Assembly: GCF_013523055.1 (NCBI RefSeq)
Contig: NZ_JAAMQM010000016.1
Span: 62,001 to 126,000, forward strand
From: Pseudomonas capeferrum
Lineage (GTDB): Bacteria; Pseudomonadota; Gammaproteobacteria; Pseudomonadales; Pseudomonadaceae
DNA length: 64,000 bases
Direction: 5' to 3'
The notes under the pieces: model-generated
Seen by the model: only the letters and a program-made list of their open reading frames with translations
The model's database searches: none
Told to the model about the DNA's origin: nothing
Shown: one piece after another, positions 8,389 to 17,919 of the stretch
Numbering within the stretch: position 1 is the stretch's first letter
How the letters are laid out: each line of letters starts with the position of its first letter
Program-made: the position numbers and the translations under genes

Positions 8389-9114
8389 ATGAACACCCGT
8401 GGCCTGCTTGACCAGTTGCTCAAATCCGGCCAGCAGTTGCTGCAGAATCAGGGCAGCGGCGCTGGCAACAAGGCGTCCGGACTCGGCGGTCTGCTTGAAA
8501 GCGTCAAGGGCAAAGGTGCCGGCGGCTTGGGCGGCCTGCTTTCCGGTGGCGGTGGCGGCGCGTTGGGCGCGGGTGCCCTGGGGTTGCTGCTGGGCAACAA
8601 GAAAGCCCGCAAATACGGCGGCAAGGCGCTGACCTATGGCGGTCTGGCGGCGTTGGGAGTGATTGCCTACAAGGCGTTCGGCAACTGGCAGGCGCGTCAG
8701 GGCCAGGTCGACCAGCCGGAACCCCGCACCCTCGATCGTCTGCCGCCAGCCCAGGTGGAGCTGCACAGCCAGGCCATCCTCACGGCATTGGTGGCCGCGG
8801 CCAAGTCCGATGGCCATGTCGATGAGCGCGAACGTGCTCTGATCGAAGGTGAATTCGTCAAGCTCGATAACGACCAGGAGCTGCAGCACTGGCTGCACGC
8901 TGAGTTGAACAAGCCCCTGGACCCGGTGGAAGTGGCACGCGCGGCACAGACCCCGGAGATGGCTGCCGAGATGTACCTGGCCAGCGTGATGGTCGTTGAT
9001 CAGGAAAACTTCATGGAGCGTGCCTACCTCGATGAGCTGGCCCGCCAATTGCGCCTGGACCCTGAGCTGCGCCAGGAGCTGGAAAGCCAGATCAGGCTTG
9101 CCGCGGATCAATGA
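8389..9114 (+). CDS. YebE-like TerB-fold inner-membrane protein (DUF533)
   Basis: A 241-residue protein. Residues about 1-65 are Gly/Ser/Lys-rich and low in complexity, followed by a hydrophobic segment (ALTYGGLAALGVIAYKAFGN, about 80-99), then a helical TerB-like domain (AILTALVAAAKSDGHVDERE onward). This layout matches DUF533/YebE. TerB-like domains occur in tellurite-resistance proteins, but YebE function is unknown. The ATG at 8389 is chosen because GAGG lies eight bases upstream; a GTG at 8380 is too close to that site. Confidence 0.8.
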   Translation: MNTRGLLDQLLKSGQQLLQNQGSGAGNKASGLGGLLESVKGKGAGGLGGLLSGGGGGALGAGALGLLLGNKKARKYGGKALTYGGLAALGVIAYKAFGNWQARQGQVDQPEPRTLDRLPPAQVELHSQAILTALVAAAKSDGHVDERERALIEGEFVKLDNDQELQHWLHAELNKPLDPVEVARAAQTPEMAAEMYLASVMVVDQENFMERAYLDELARQLRLDPELRQELESQIRLAADQ

Positions 9115-9243
9115 TCAGTCAAGTCGAGCCCTACACCGGGCACGGAAGCCCCTCCCTCGGGTAGCTCAGACATATAAGCGTAGGAAGCCTGGGCTATACT
9201 CTGGCGTTTTTTCCCGCTCGTATCGAATTCCTGAGGGCTGATT

Positions 9244-10866
9244 GTGAAGAACTGGACCTTGCGCCAACGGATCCTGGCAAGCTTTGCCGTGATCATCGCC
9301 ATCATGCTACTGATGATCGTGGCGGCCTACTCGCGACTGGTGGCGATCGAAACCAGCGAGGAGGCGGTCGGTTCCGACAGCATTCCCGGGGTCTATTACA
9401 GCTCGATGATCCGCAGCGCGTGGGTCGACAGTTACGTCAGAACCCAGCAGCTGGTCGGCCTGAGCGATCATCGCGAGATCACTGCCGCCGACCTGGACCT
9501 GTACAAGAGCTTCGAGGATCGTCTGCGCCAGTACATGGACAGTTACCAGGCGACCATCCACGACGTCGAAGACCAGGCAAGCTTCGACGCCTTCACTGTG
9601 CTGGAAAAGAATTATCTCATGGCCATCGACCAGGTCTTGGCGGCCTACCAGCAGAAAAACTATGCCGAAGCCGAACGTCTGATCGCCACGGTGCTCACCC
9701 CCGCCTGGGTCAAGGGCCGACAGCACCTCGGTGGTGTGATCGAGCATAGCCGCGAGACTGCCGAGCATGCCTCGAACGCCATCGTCACGGCAGTGACGAC
9801 CGCCAAGGGCAGCATGATCGTGTCCCTGGTTCTGGCGATCATCGCGGCAGGTGTCTGTGGGCTGTTGCTGATGCGCACCATTAGCGCGCCCATGCAGCGC
9901 ATCGCACTGGGCCTGGACAAGCTGCGCTCGGGCGACCTGAGCGCGCGCCTCAACCTGGACCGCAAGGATGAATTCGCCACCATCGAGACCGGATTCAACG
10001 AGATGGTGGAGGCCATTGCCAACCTGGTGACCCAGGCACAGCGCTCATCTGTTCAGGTAACCACGTCGGTCACCGAGATTGCCGCGACGTCCAAGCAGCA
10101 GCAGGCCACGGCCACTGAAACCGCCGCTACCACGACCGAAATCGGAGCTACCTCACGGGAGATCGCCGCGACGTCCCGCGACCTCGTACGCACCATGACC
10201 GAAGTGACCTCGGCTGCCGATCAGGCCTCGATTCTCGCAGGATCCGGCCAGCAGGGGCTGGCACGCATGGAAGACACCATGCACCAGGTAATGGGCGCCG
10301 CCGACCTGGTCAACGCCAAGCTGGCGATCCTCAACGAGAAGGCGGGCAATATCAATCAGATGGTGGTCACCATCGTCAAGGTGGCCGACCAGACCAACCT
10401 GCTGTCGCTCAATGCCGCCATCGAGGCGGAGAAGGCCGGCGAGTACGGTCGCGGTTTCGCCGTGGTCGCCACCGAAGTGCGCCGCCTGGCCGATCAGACC
10501 GCCGTGGCCACCTATGACATCGAGCAGATGGTGCGCGAGATCCAGTCGTCCGTGTCCGCGGGCGTCATGGGCATGGATAAGTTCTCCGAAGAGGTGCGTC
10601 GCGGAATGTTCGAGGTCCAGCAGGTGGGCGAACAGCTTTCGCAGATCATTCACCAGGTGCAGGCTCTGGCGCCACGGGTGCTGATGGTCAACGAAGGCAT
10701 GCAGGCCCAGGCCACCGGCGCGGAACAGATCAACCAGGCCCTGGCCCAGCTCAGCGATGCCTCTACCCAGACGGTGGAGTCGCTGCGCCAGGCCAGCTTT
10801 GCCATCGACGAGCTGAGCCAGGTGGCGGCCGGCCTGCGCGGCGGTGTGTCGCGCTTCAAAGTCTGA
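9244..10866 (+). CDS. wspA: Methyl-accepting chemotaxis protein WspA
   Basis: A 540-residue membrane receptor of the Wsp surface-sensing system. It has TM1 at about 11-31, a periplasmic four-helix sensor, TM2 at about 188-210, HAMP, and a cytoplasmic signalling domain whose tip contains EAEKAGEYGRGFAVVATEVR. It signals through WspB/D to the kinase WspE and is tuned by WspC methylation and WspF demethylation. It heads a tightly spaced seven-gene operon; wspB starts three bases after its stop. Confidence 0.95.
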   Translation: MKNWTLRQRILASFAVIIAIMLLMIVAAYSRLVAIETSEEAVGSDSIPGVYYSSMIRSAWVDSYVRTQQLVGLSDHREITAADLDLYKSFEDRLRQYMDSYQATIHDVEDQASFDAFTVLEKNYLMAIDQVLAAYQQKNYAEAERLIATVLTPAWVKGRQHLGGVIEHSRETAEHASNAIVTAVTTAKGSMIVSLVLAIIAAGVCGLLLMRTISAPMQRIALGLDKLRSGDLSARLNLDRKDEFATIETGFNEMVEAIANLVTQAQRSSVQVTTSVTEIAATSKQQQATATETAATTTEIGATSREIAATSRDLVRTMTEVTSAADQASILAGSGQQGLARMEDTMHQVMGAADLVNAKLAILNEKAGNINQMVVTIVKVADQTNLLSLNAAIEAEKAGEYGRGFAVVATEVRRLADQTAVATYDIEQMVREIQSSVSAGVMGMDKFSEEVRRGMFEVQQVGEQLSQIIHQVQALAPRVLMVNEGMQAQATGAEQINQALAQLSDASTQTVESLRQASFAIDELSQVAAGLRGGVSRFKV

Positions 10867-10869
10867 CCG

Positions 10870-11394
10870 ATGATGACGGATTCCGCGCCGCGCATGGACA
10901 CTACGAAGAACGCCAAAGGTACGCTGTACCTGCAATTCACGATCGGTGACCAGCGCTTTGCCCTGGAAGCCCGTGAAGTGATCAGGATCTTGCCGCGCCG
11001 CACACTCAAGCCTATACCCCAGGCGCCTGCCTGGGTGGCGGGTATCCTGGCCTACCAGGGCGCGCTGATTCCGGTGATCGACCTGTCGACCTTGAGCCTC
11101 GGTCAGCCTGCGCCGGCGCGTACCAGCACGCGACTGGTGCTGGTGCGTTACCGCGCCGATGCAAGGCGGCCCTCGCTGCAGCTTGGCCTGATCCTCGCGC
11201 AAGCCAACGAGACCCTGCGCTGCCGGGCCGACGATTTCCAGCCTTATGGCCTGGACAACGGCAAGGCCCGCTACCTGGGACCGGTGCGCCAGGATGAATG
11301 GGGCCTGCTGCAACGGATACACGTCGACGATCTGCTGCCGGAAAGTGTGCGCTGCTTGCTGTTCCCTGAAGAGCCCCCGCAGGTGCAGGCATGA
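10870..11394 (+). CDS. wspB: CheW-like scaffold protein WspB
   Basis: A 174-residue CheW-domain coupling protein linking WspA to the kinase WspE. The CheW core is visible from YLQFTIGDQRFALEAREVI through WVAGILAYQGALIPVIDLS. It overlaps wspC by four bases (ATGA) and follows wspA by three, so translation is probably coupled. The start at 10870 has a second Met two codons on, so the exact N-terminus is uncertain by one residue. Confidence 0.93.
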   Translation: MMTDSAPRMDTTKNAKGTLYLQFTIGDQRFALEAREVIRILPRRTLKPIPQAPAWVAGILAYQGALIPVIDLSTLSLGQPAPARTSTRLVLVRYRADARRPSLQLGLILAQANETLRCRADDFQPYGLDNGKARYLGPVRQDEWGLLQRIHVDDLLPESVRCLLFPEEPPQVQA

Positions 11395-12635
11395 ACGAAC
11401 GTTTCTTCCGCTTCCTGCAGGAACGCATCGGTCTGGATGTCGAATCCGTAGGCACGTCGATGATCGAGCGCGCCTTGCGTCAGCGTTGCGTGGCGGTTCA
11501 GGCGCGTGATCTGGAGGACTACTGGCTGTGCCTGCAGCAGTCGGCTGACGAGCAGCAGGCGTTGATCGAGGCGGTCATCGTGCCGGAGACCTGGTTCTTC
11601 AGGTACCCGGACTCCTTCAAGGCATTGGTGAGCCTGGCGCACAAGCGCCTTGCCGAGCTCGCCGGCGTACGCCCGTTGAGACTGCTCAGCCTGCCGTGCT
11701 CGACCGGCGAAGAACCTTATTCGATTGCCATGGCTTTGCTCGATGGCGGTATCAACCCGGCTTCGTTCCAGGTCGACGGCATGGATATCAGCCCTGGCTC
11801 GATTGCCAGGGCCAGGCAAGGTGTCTACGGTCGCAACGCCTTCCGTGGCGGCGACCTAGCGTTTCGCTCGCGCCATTTCAGCGAAAGTGACGAAGGCCAT
11901 CGTCTCGATGAGAGGGTACGTCACCAGGTCAACCTCGAGGTCGGCAACGTTCTCGACGCTGCCTTGAAGCGGCGCGAGGGACAGTACGACTTCGTGTTCT
12001 GTCGCAATCTGCTGATCTACTTCGATATGGCCACCCAGCAGCGTGTGTTCGAAGTGCTCAAGCTCATGATCGAGGCGCGCGGCGTGCTGTTCATAGGCCC
12101 CGCGGAAGGAAGCCTGCTGGCGCGCCTGGGCATGCGCCCGGTAGGTATTGCGCAGTCGTTCGCTTATGTGCGCCACGATCAGGCCCCAGCGGCGCGTCCG
12201 AGTGCAGCGGCAGATACACGCACGAAACAGCCGGTGCCCGCAATGTCGGCGCGCCCGCGTGTCCCGGCGCCTGCGTCGGTGCCGCGGGGACAGGTGGACG
12301 GCGCCGCGAATGCGAACAGCGAGCATGAGCTGCTGGCACGCATCGCCCAACAGGCCAACGCTGGCAATGCCATCCAGGCCCGCGCCGACTGCGAGCGCTA
12401 TCTGCAACGCCATGCGCCCACGGCACAGGTCTATTACTGGCTCGGCCTGCTCAGCGACACCGAGGGGAACAGCCAGGAGGCGGTCAGGCACTACCGCAAG
12501 GCCCTGTACCTGGAACCGCAGCACCCGGAGACTCTGGTGCACCTTGCCGCGCTCCTGGCTTCGCTGGGTGACAAGACCGGCGCCCTGCGCTTGCAGGAAA
12601 GGGCAGAGCGGGCAGGAAGGGAGTCTGAACGATGA
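11391..12635 (+). CDS. wspC: CheR-type methyltransferase with TPR, WspC
   Basis: A 414-residue protein. Residues about 1-265 form a CheR methyltransferase, with LLSLPCSTGEEPYSIAMAL for SAM binding and the later VFCRNLLIYFD. A Pro/Ala-rich linker (about 265-310) leads to TPR helices (about 320-405, VYYWLGLLSDTEGNSQEAVR). It methylates WspA glutamates and opposes WspF. TPR-bearing CheR proteins are typical of Wsp operons. Both ends overlap neighbouring genes by four bases. Confidence 0.93.
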   Translation: MNERFFRFLQERIGLDVESVGTSMIERALRQRCVAVQARDLEDYWLCLQQSADEQQALIEAVIVPETWFFRYPDSFKALVSLAHKRLAELAGVRPLRLLSLPCSTGEEPYSIAMALLDGGINPASFQVDGMDISPGSIARARQGVYGRNAFRGGDLAFRSRHFSESDEGHRLDERVRHQVNLEVGNVLDAALKRREGQYDFVFCRNLLIYFDMATQQRVFEVLKLMIEARGVLFIGPAEGSLLARLGMRPVGIAQSFAYVRHDQAPAARPSAAADTRTKQPVPAMSARPRVPAPASVPRGQVDGAANANSEHELLARIAQQANAGNAIQARADCERYLQRHAPTAQVYYWLGLLSDTEGNSQEAVRHYRKALYLEPQHPETLVHLAALLASLGDKTGALRLQERAERAGRESER

Positions 12636-13294
12636 CAGGAGACATGATGGACGTGGTCGCCGACGATAGCGACGGCATCGACGATTGCTGGAACCGCATC
12701 GGTATTCATGGCAACAAGCAGTGCCCTTTGCTGGCGCGACATGTGCACTGTCGCAACTGTGAAATCTATGCGTCGGCCGCTACCCGCCTGCTCGACCGTT
12801 ATGCCCTGATCCAGGACGAGCACGAAGAACAGGTAACGCTCGAGGAGCCTGCCACGGGCCGCTCGATGCTGCTATTTCGCCTGGGTGAGGAGTGGTTGGC
12901 CCTGGCGACCAGCTGTCTGGCCGAAATTGCCCCGGTCCAATCCGTCCACTCTCTGCCCCATCAGCGGTCCCGGGTGTTGCAGGGCGTGGCCAATGTTCGA
13001 GGTGCCCTGGTGCCATGCTTGTCCCTGGCCGATCTCCTGGGCATGGAAATCATCCCTGTTCAGGAACGCCAGGGCCGCGAGATCCCGCGCATGCTGATCC
13101 TTGCCGCGCAAGGGGGAGCCGTGGTGATGCCGGTTGCCGAGATCGACGGGATCCACCGTCTGGATCCGGCGCGGCTTGACGTCGGGCGCGAGAGCGGGCG
13201 CTTCACCTTGGCGGTGCTGCTGTGGCGCGGGCGCAGCGTTCGGGTGCTGGATGAACAACAGGTGCTGTCTGCCGTGAACCGGAGCCTTTCATGA
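12632..13294 (+). CDS. wspD: CheW-like scaffold protein WspD
   Basis: The second coupling protein of the Wsp complex, 220 residues. Residues 1-65 are an N-terminal extension containing CPLLARHVHCRNCEIY. The CheW domain starts near residue 75 (MLLFRLGEEWLALATSCLAEI). Two CheW proteins in one operon, wspB and wspD, are diagnostic for Wsp. It overlaps wspC and wspE by four bases on each side. Confidence 0.93.
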   Translation: MTGDMMDVVADDSDGIDDCWNRIGIHGNKQCPLLARHVHCRNCEIYASAATRLLDRYALIQDEHEEQVTLEEPATGRSMLLFRLGEEWLALATSCLAEIAPVQSVHSLPHQRSRVLQGVANVRGALVPCLSLADLLGMEIIPVQERQGREIPRMLILAAQGGAVVMPVAEIDGIHRLDPARLDVGRESGRFTLAVLLWRGRSVRVLDEQQVLSAVNRSLS

Positions 13295-15573
13295 CCCCAG
13301 AGCAAATGCGCGACGCATCGCTGCTCGAATTGTTCGGCCTGGAAGCGGAAGCGCAGACCCAAGTACTCAACGCCGGCCTGCTAGCGCTGGAGCGCGACCC
13401 CACTCAGGCGGACCAGCTGGAAGCCTGCATGCGGGCCGCCCACTCGCTCAAGGGGGCAGCCCGGATCGTCGGTGTCGATGCCGGTGTCAGCGTGGCTCAT
13501 GTCATGGAGGACTGCCTGGTCGCCGCGCAGGAAGGTCGCCTGTTGCTGCGTCCCGAGCATATCGATGCCTTGCTGCAAGGCACCGACCTGCTGATGCGTA
13601 TCGCGACGCCGGCCGATACGGCCAGCGAAGCCGCGGTACCGGTCTTCCTCGTGCAGATGGCTGCCTTGCTGGACCCCTCGACAGTGCCGGCACCACGGCC
13701 TCCATTGCCCATTGCGTCTGCCTTGCCGCAGGTGGAAGCAGCGCCCACGCCGCTGCCAGTCGTGGTGCCCGAAGCGCAACCGGAGGCGGTGGCGGTCGGC
13801 AAGGCCAAGCGCAAGGGCGATGGTGGCGAGCGGGTGCTGCGAGTGACCGCCGACCGCCTCAACAGCCTGCTCGACCTGTCGAGCAAGTCCCTTGTGGAAA
13901 CCCAGCGGCTCAAGCCTTACCTGGTCACCCTGCAGCGCCTCAAGCGCATGCATCGCCAAGGCATGCGCGCGCTGGAAGACCTGAAGGCCCAACTCGAAGA
14001 CAGTGACCAAAGCGCTGAAGTGCTCGCGGCCCTGGCCCAGACCCAGCAGTTGCTCGGCGAAACCCAGCTGATCCTGCAGCAGCAGGCCGCCGACCTCGAC
14101 GAATTCGGCTGGCAGGCGGGCCAGCGTGCCCAATTGCTGTATGACACGGCGCTGGCCTGTCGCATGCGTCCCTTTGCCGACGTGCTCACCGGCCAGAGCC
14201 GCATGGTACGGGACCTGGGGCGCACCCTGAGCAAACAGGTACGCCTGCAGATCGAGGGCGAGAAGACCCAGGTCGATCGAGACGTGCTGGAAAAGCTCGA
14301 GGCGCCGCTCACCCATCTGCTGCGCAATGCCGTCGACCATGGCATCGAGCCGCCGGGGCCGCGCCAGCAGGCAGGCAAGCCGGAAGAGGGCGTCATACGT
14401 TTGCGGGCTTCCCACCAGGCCGGCTTGCTGGTGCTGGAACTGAGCGACGACGGTGCCGGTATCGACCTGGACCGCCTGCGTCGGAGCATCGTCGAACGCG
14501 CCCTGTCGCCGGCCGAGACGGTCGGACAGATGAGCGAGGCGGAACTGCTGACGTTCCTGTTCCTGCCCGGCTTCAGCATGCGCGAGACGGTGACCGAAGT
14601 CTCGGGGCGGGGCGTCGGGCTCGACGCGGTGCAGCACATGGTCCGCGAGCTGCGTGGCTCGATCGAGCTGACGCAGACGCCCGGTCAGGGCTGCCGCTTC
14701 CAGCTGGAAGTGCCACTGACCTTGTCGGTGGTGCGCAGCCTGGTGGCGGAAGTCGGCGGCGAGGCCTATGCCTTCCCGCTGGCGCACATCGAACACATCC
14801 TCGACGTTCCCGCCGACGCCATCGTGCAGATCGAAGGCCGCCAGCATTTCTGGCACGAGCAACGGCACATCGGCCTGGTGGCTGCCAGTCAATTGCTCAA
14901 CCGACCGGCAAGGCAGGGCGATGAGCAGAGCCTTCACGTCGTGGTGATCCGAGAGCGCGACCAGCTCTATGGCATAGCCGTCGAACGCCTGATCGGCGAA
15001 CGCGTGCTGGTGGTGATGCCGCTCGACGCGCGCCTGGGCAAGGTGCAGGACATTTCGGCTGGCGCGTTGCTCGACGATGGTTCGGTGGTGCTGATCATCG
15101 ATGTCGAAGACTTGCTGCGTTCTGTGGAAAAGCTGCTCAGCACAGGTCGCCTCGAGCGTATCGAACGTGGCCCCAGGACGGGTCGCGGAGTAGTACGCAA
15201 GCGGATTCTGGTGGTCGACGATTCATTGACCGTGCGTGAGTTGCAGCGCAAGTTGCTGAGCAATCGCGGCTACGACGTGGCCGTTGCGGTCGATGGCATG
15301 GATGGCTGGAATGCGCTGCGCAGCGAGGAGTTCGACCTGCTGATCACTGACATCGACATGCCGCGGATGGACGGCATCGAGTTGGTGGCACTGGTGCGCC
15401 GCGACCATCGTTTGCAGTCGCTGCCGGTCATGGTGGTGTCCTACAAAGACCGCGAAGAAGATCGACGTCGTGGACTGGAGGCTGGCGCCGACTACTATTT
15501 GGCTAAGGCCAGTTTCCATGACGACGCGTTGCTGGATGCGGTGGTCGACTTGATCGGAGAGGCGCCGAGATGA
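13291..15573 (+). CDS. wspE: Hybrid CheA-type histidine kinase WspE
   Basis: A 760-residue CheA homologue with a C-terminal receiver. The domain order is Hpt with His51 in AAHSLKGAAR, a linker, the histidine-kinase ATPase (LLRNAVDHGIEPPGPRQ, LSDDGAGIDL, GRGVGLDAVQ), a CheW-like domain, and a receiver starting at RILVVDDSLTVREL with Asp in LLITDIDMPRMDG. It phosphorylates WspR (output) and WspF (feedback). It overlaps wspD and wspF by four bases. Confidence 0.95.
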   Translation: MTPEQMRDASLLELFGLEAEAQTQVLNAGLLALERDPTQADQLEACMRAAHSLKGAARIVGVDAGVSVAHVMEDCLVAAQEGRLLLRPEHIDALLQGTDLLMRIATPADTASEAAVPVFLVQMAALLDPSTVPAPRPPLPIASALPQVEAAPTPLPVVVPEAQPEAVAVGKAKRKGDGGERVLRVTADRLNSLLDLSSKSLVETQRLKPYLVTLQRLKRMHRQGMRALEDLKAQLEDSDQSAEVLAALAQTQQLLGETQLILQQQAADLDEFGWQAGQRAQLLYDTALACRMRPFADVLTGQSRMVRDLGRTLSKQVRLQIEGEKTQVDRDVLEKLEAPLTHLLRNAVDHGIEPPGPRQQAGKPEEGVIRLRASHQAGLLVLELSDDGAGIDLDRLRRSIVERALSPAETVGQMSEAELLTFLFLPGFSMRETVTEVSGRGVGLDAVQHMVRELRGSIELTQTPGQGCRFQLEVPLTLSVVRSLVAEVGGEAYAFPLAHIEHILDVPADAIVQIEGRQHFWHEQRHIGLVAASQLLNRPARQGDEQSLHVVVIRERDQLYGIAVERLIGERVLVVMPLDARLGKVQDISAGALLDDGSVVLIIDVEDLLRSVEKLLSTGRLERIERGPRTGRGVVRKRILVVDDSLTVRELQRKLLSNRGYDVAVAVDGMDGWNALRSEEFDLLITDIDMPRMDGIELVALVRRDHRLQSLPVMVVSYKDREEDRRRGLEAGADYYLAKASFHDDALLDAVVDLIGEAPR

Positions 15574-16583
15574 AGATTGCCATCGTCAACGATATGCCTC
15601 TGGCCGTGGAGGCCCTGCGCCGAACCCTGGCCTTCGAGCCGGACCATCAGGTCGTCTGGGTAGCGGGCAACGGCGCCGAGGCCGTGCAGCACTGCGCCGA
15701 AGAGACACCCGACCTGATTCTGATGGACCTGATCATGCCGGTCATGGACGGCGTCGAGGCAACCCGACGGATCATGGCGCAAACGCCTTGCGCCATCGTC
15801 ATCGTCACGGTCGATCGCAACCAGAACATGCATCGCGTGTTCGAAGCCATGGGCCATGGCGCCCTCGACGTGGTCGATACCCCGGCGCTCGGGGCCGGCG
15901 ATCCGCGCGAAGCCGCCGCGCCACTCTTGCGCAAGATCCTCAATATCGGCTGGTTGATCGGTCAGCAGCGCAACGCTGCCCCTCGACCGTTGGCCAGCGC
16001 GCCGTGCGTTACTCCGCAACGTCCCGGTCTGGTGGCCATCGGCTCGTCCGCGGGCGGGCCGGCCGCGCTGGAAGTGCTGCTCAAGAGCCTGCCACGCGAT
16101 TTCCCGGCGGCCATCGTGCTGGTCCAGCATGTCGACCAGGTCTTCGCCGCCGGCATGGCCGAATGGCTCAGCGGTGCCTCGGGCCTGCCGGTACGCCTGG
16201 CGCGTGAAGGCGAGACGCCGCAGCCAGGGCAGGTGCTGCTGGCCGGCACCAATCACCACATCCGGCTGCTGAAAAACGGTCAACTGGCTTACACTGCCGA
16301 GCCGGTAAACGAGATCTATCGGCCCTCCATTGACGTGTTCTTCGAAAGCGTGGCGCGTTTCTGGACCGGTGATGCCGTGGGCGTGCTATTGACCGGCATG
16401 GGCCGCGATGGCGCCCAGGGGTTGAAAACGATGCGCCAACAGCATTTCCTTACCATTGCCCAGGACCAATACAGCAGTGCGGTCTACGGCATGCCCAAAG
16501 CAGCTGCGGCTATCGATGCCGCCGGGGAGATCCGCTCGCTGGAGCGGATCGGCCCACGTTTGATGGAAGTCTTTTCGAAATGA
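15570..16583 (+). CDS. wspF: Chemoreceptor glutamate methylesterase WspF (CheB family)
   Basis: A 337-residue CheB-type protein: an N-terminal receiver (KIAIVNDMPLAVEAL, LILMDLIMPVMDG) and a C-terminal methylesterase with the catalytic triad motifs IGSSAGGPAAL (Ser), LVQHVDQVF (His) and LLTGMGRDGAQG (Asp). It removes methyl groups from WspA and damps signalling. In P. aeruginosa and P. fluorescens, loss of WspF locks WspR on and gives wrinkly colonies. The gene here looks intact. Confidence 0.95.
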   Translation: MKIAIVNDMPLAVEALRRTLAFEPDHQVVWVAGNGAEAVQHCAEETPDLILMDLIMPVMDGVEATRRIMAQTPCAIVIVTVDRNQNMHRVFEAMGHGALDVVDTPALGAGDPREAAAPLLRKILNIGWLIGQQRNAAPRPLASAPCVTPQRPGLVAIGSSAGGPAALEVLLKSLPRDFPAAIVLVQHVDQVFAAGMAEWLSGASGLPVRLAREGETPQPGQVLLAGTNHHIRLLKNGQLAYTAEPVNEIYRPSIDVFFESVARFWTGDAVGVLLTGMGRDGAQGLKTMRQQHFLTIAQDQYSSAVYGMPKAAAAIDAAGEIRSLERIGPRLMEVFSK

Positions 16584-16634
16584 CGATTTGTTTTGAGTCG
16601 CGCCGACTGGAAGGTCGCGGACAGGTGAACAGGA

Positions 16635-17639
16635 ATGAGTAACCTGATGCTCGATGGTTTCGCAAGTGCCAAAGCGAATTCGGCCATGGTCCTGCTGGTC
16701 GACGATCAGGCGATGATCGGCGAAGCCGTGCGACGCGGGCTGGCCAACGAGGAAAACATCGATTTTCATTTCTGCGCCGATCCGCACCAGGCGGTCGAGC
16801 AGGCCATCCGCATCAAGCCCACGGTCATCCTCCAGGACCTGATCATGCCTGGGCTGGACGGGCTGTCGCTGGTGCGCGAGTACCGCAGCAATCCAGCGAC
16901 CCAGGACATTCCGATCATTGTTCTCTCGACCAAGGAGGACCCCCTGGTCAAGAGCGCCGCCTTCGCCGCGGGCGCCAACGATTACCTGGTCAAGCTGCCG
17001 GATAACATCGAGCTGGTGGCGCGCATCCGCTATCACTCGCGCTCGTACCTGACCCTGCTGCAACGCGACGAGGCCTACCGCGCCCTTCGCGTCAGCCAGC
17101 AGCAACTGCTGGACACCAACCTGATGCTGCAGCGGTTGATGAATTCCGACGGTCTCACGGCGCTGTCCAATCGGCGACATTTCGACGAATACCTGGAGCT
17201 GGAATGGCGCCGGGCGATGCGCGAGCAAAGCCAGTTGTCGTTGCTGATGATCGACGTCGATTATTTCAAGGCCTACAACGACACCTTCGGCCATCTTGCC
17301 GGTGACGAGGCGCTGCGCAGGGTAGCCGAGGCGATCCGGGGCTCCTGTTCACGGCCGACCGACCTGCCGGCCCGCTATGGCGGCGAAGAGTTCGCCCTGG
17401 TATTGCCCAGCACCTCGCCCGGGGGCGCCCGGCTGGTGGCCGAAAAGCTGCGCCAGATGGTGCTCGCTCTGGACGTCGCGCACACTTCACCGGCTGCCGA
17501 CGCCCGCCTGACCGTCAGCATCGGCCTGGCGACCCAGGTCCCGAGCATCGGCAGTCACAGTCGACAGCTGATCTCGGCGGCGGACAAGGGGCTCTACCTG
17601 GCCAAGAACAACGGCCGCAACCAGGTCGGCCTCGCCTGA
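16635..17639 (+). CDS. wspR: Diguanylate cyclase response regulator WspR
   Basis: A 334-residue protein: a receiver (MVLLVDDQAMIG; VILQDLIMPGLDG), a helical linker (about 145-170) and a GGDEF domain with active-site GGEEF. RPTD lies five residues before it, fitting the RxxD inhibitory c-di-GMP site. Phosphorylated WspR makes c-di-GMP from GTP and drives biofilm formation. It sits 51 bases after wspF, a wider gap than the overlaps inside the operon. No terminator is clear downstream; a REP pair follows. Confidence 0.96.
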   Translation: MSNLMLDGFASAKANSAMVLLVDDQAMIGEAVRRGLANEENIDFHFCADPHQAVEQAIRIKPTVILQDLIMPGLDGLSLVREYRSNPATQDIPIIVLSTKEDPLVKSAAFAAGANDYLVKLPDNIELVARIRYHSRSYLTLLQRDEAYRALRVSQQQLLDTNLMLQRLMNSDGLTALSNRRHFDEYLELEWRRAMREQSQLSLLMIDVDYFKAYNDTFGHLAGDEALRRVAEAIRGSCSRPTDLPARYGGEEFALVLPSTSPGGARLVAEKLRQMVLALDVAHTSPAADARLTVSIGLATQVPSIGSHSRQLISAADKGLYLAKNNGRNQVGLA

Positions 17640-17750
17640 GGTCGCCAGCGCAAGGACTATCGAGCGCATTTGCCCGACTGGCGAACGTGTCTTCCTGCCA
17701 CTCCCGACATCGAGCGTACCGCTGCTAGCTTGGTGCCGCCGCCGTACCCT

Positions 17751-17822
17751 GTGGGGCGGGTTCACCCGCGAATACGCCGGTGAATCAGCTGCCGCACTCG
17801 CGGGGGAACCCGCTTCCACACG
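17751..17822. repeat. REP pair (BIME) between wspR and prfB
   Basis: GCGGGTTCACCCGCGA on the left and its near complement TCGCGGGGGAACCCGC on the right, separated by about 30 bases, form an inverted pair of REP sequences. Confidence 0.8.
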
Positions 17823-17919
17823 TCCGCTGCTCGGCCAGCGCTTGAAGCGGCTGCCGCGTCCAGTCCGATGCGTTATACTCACGGGCTTTTCACAGAATCC
17901 GTACGAGAGCTGCCCGCCC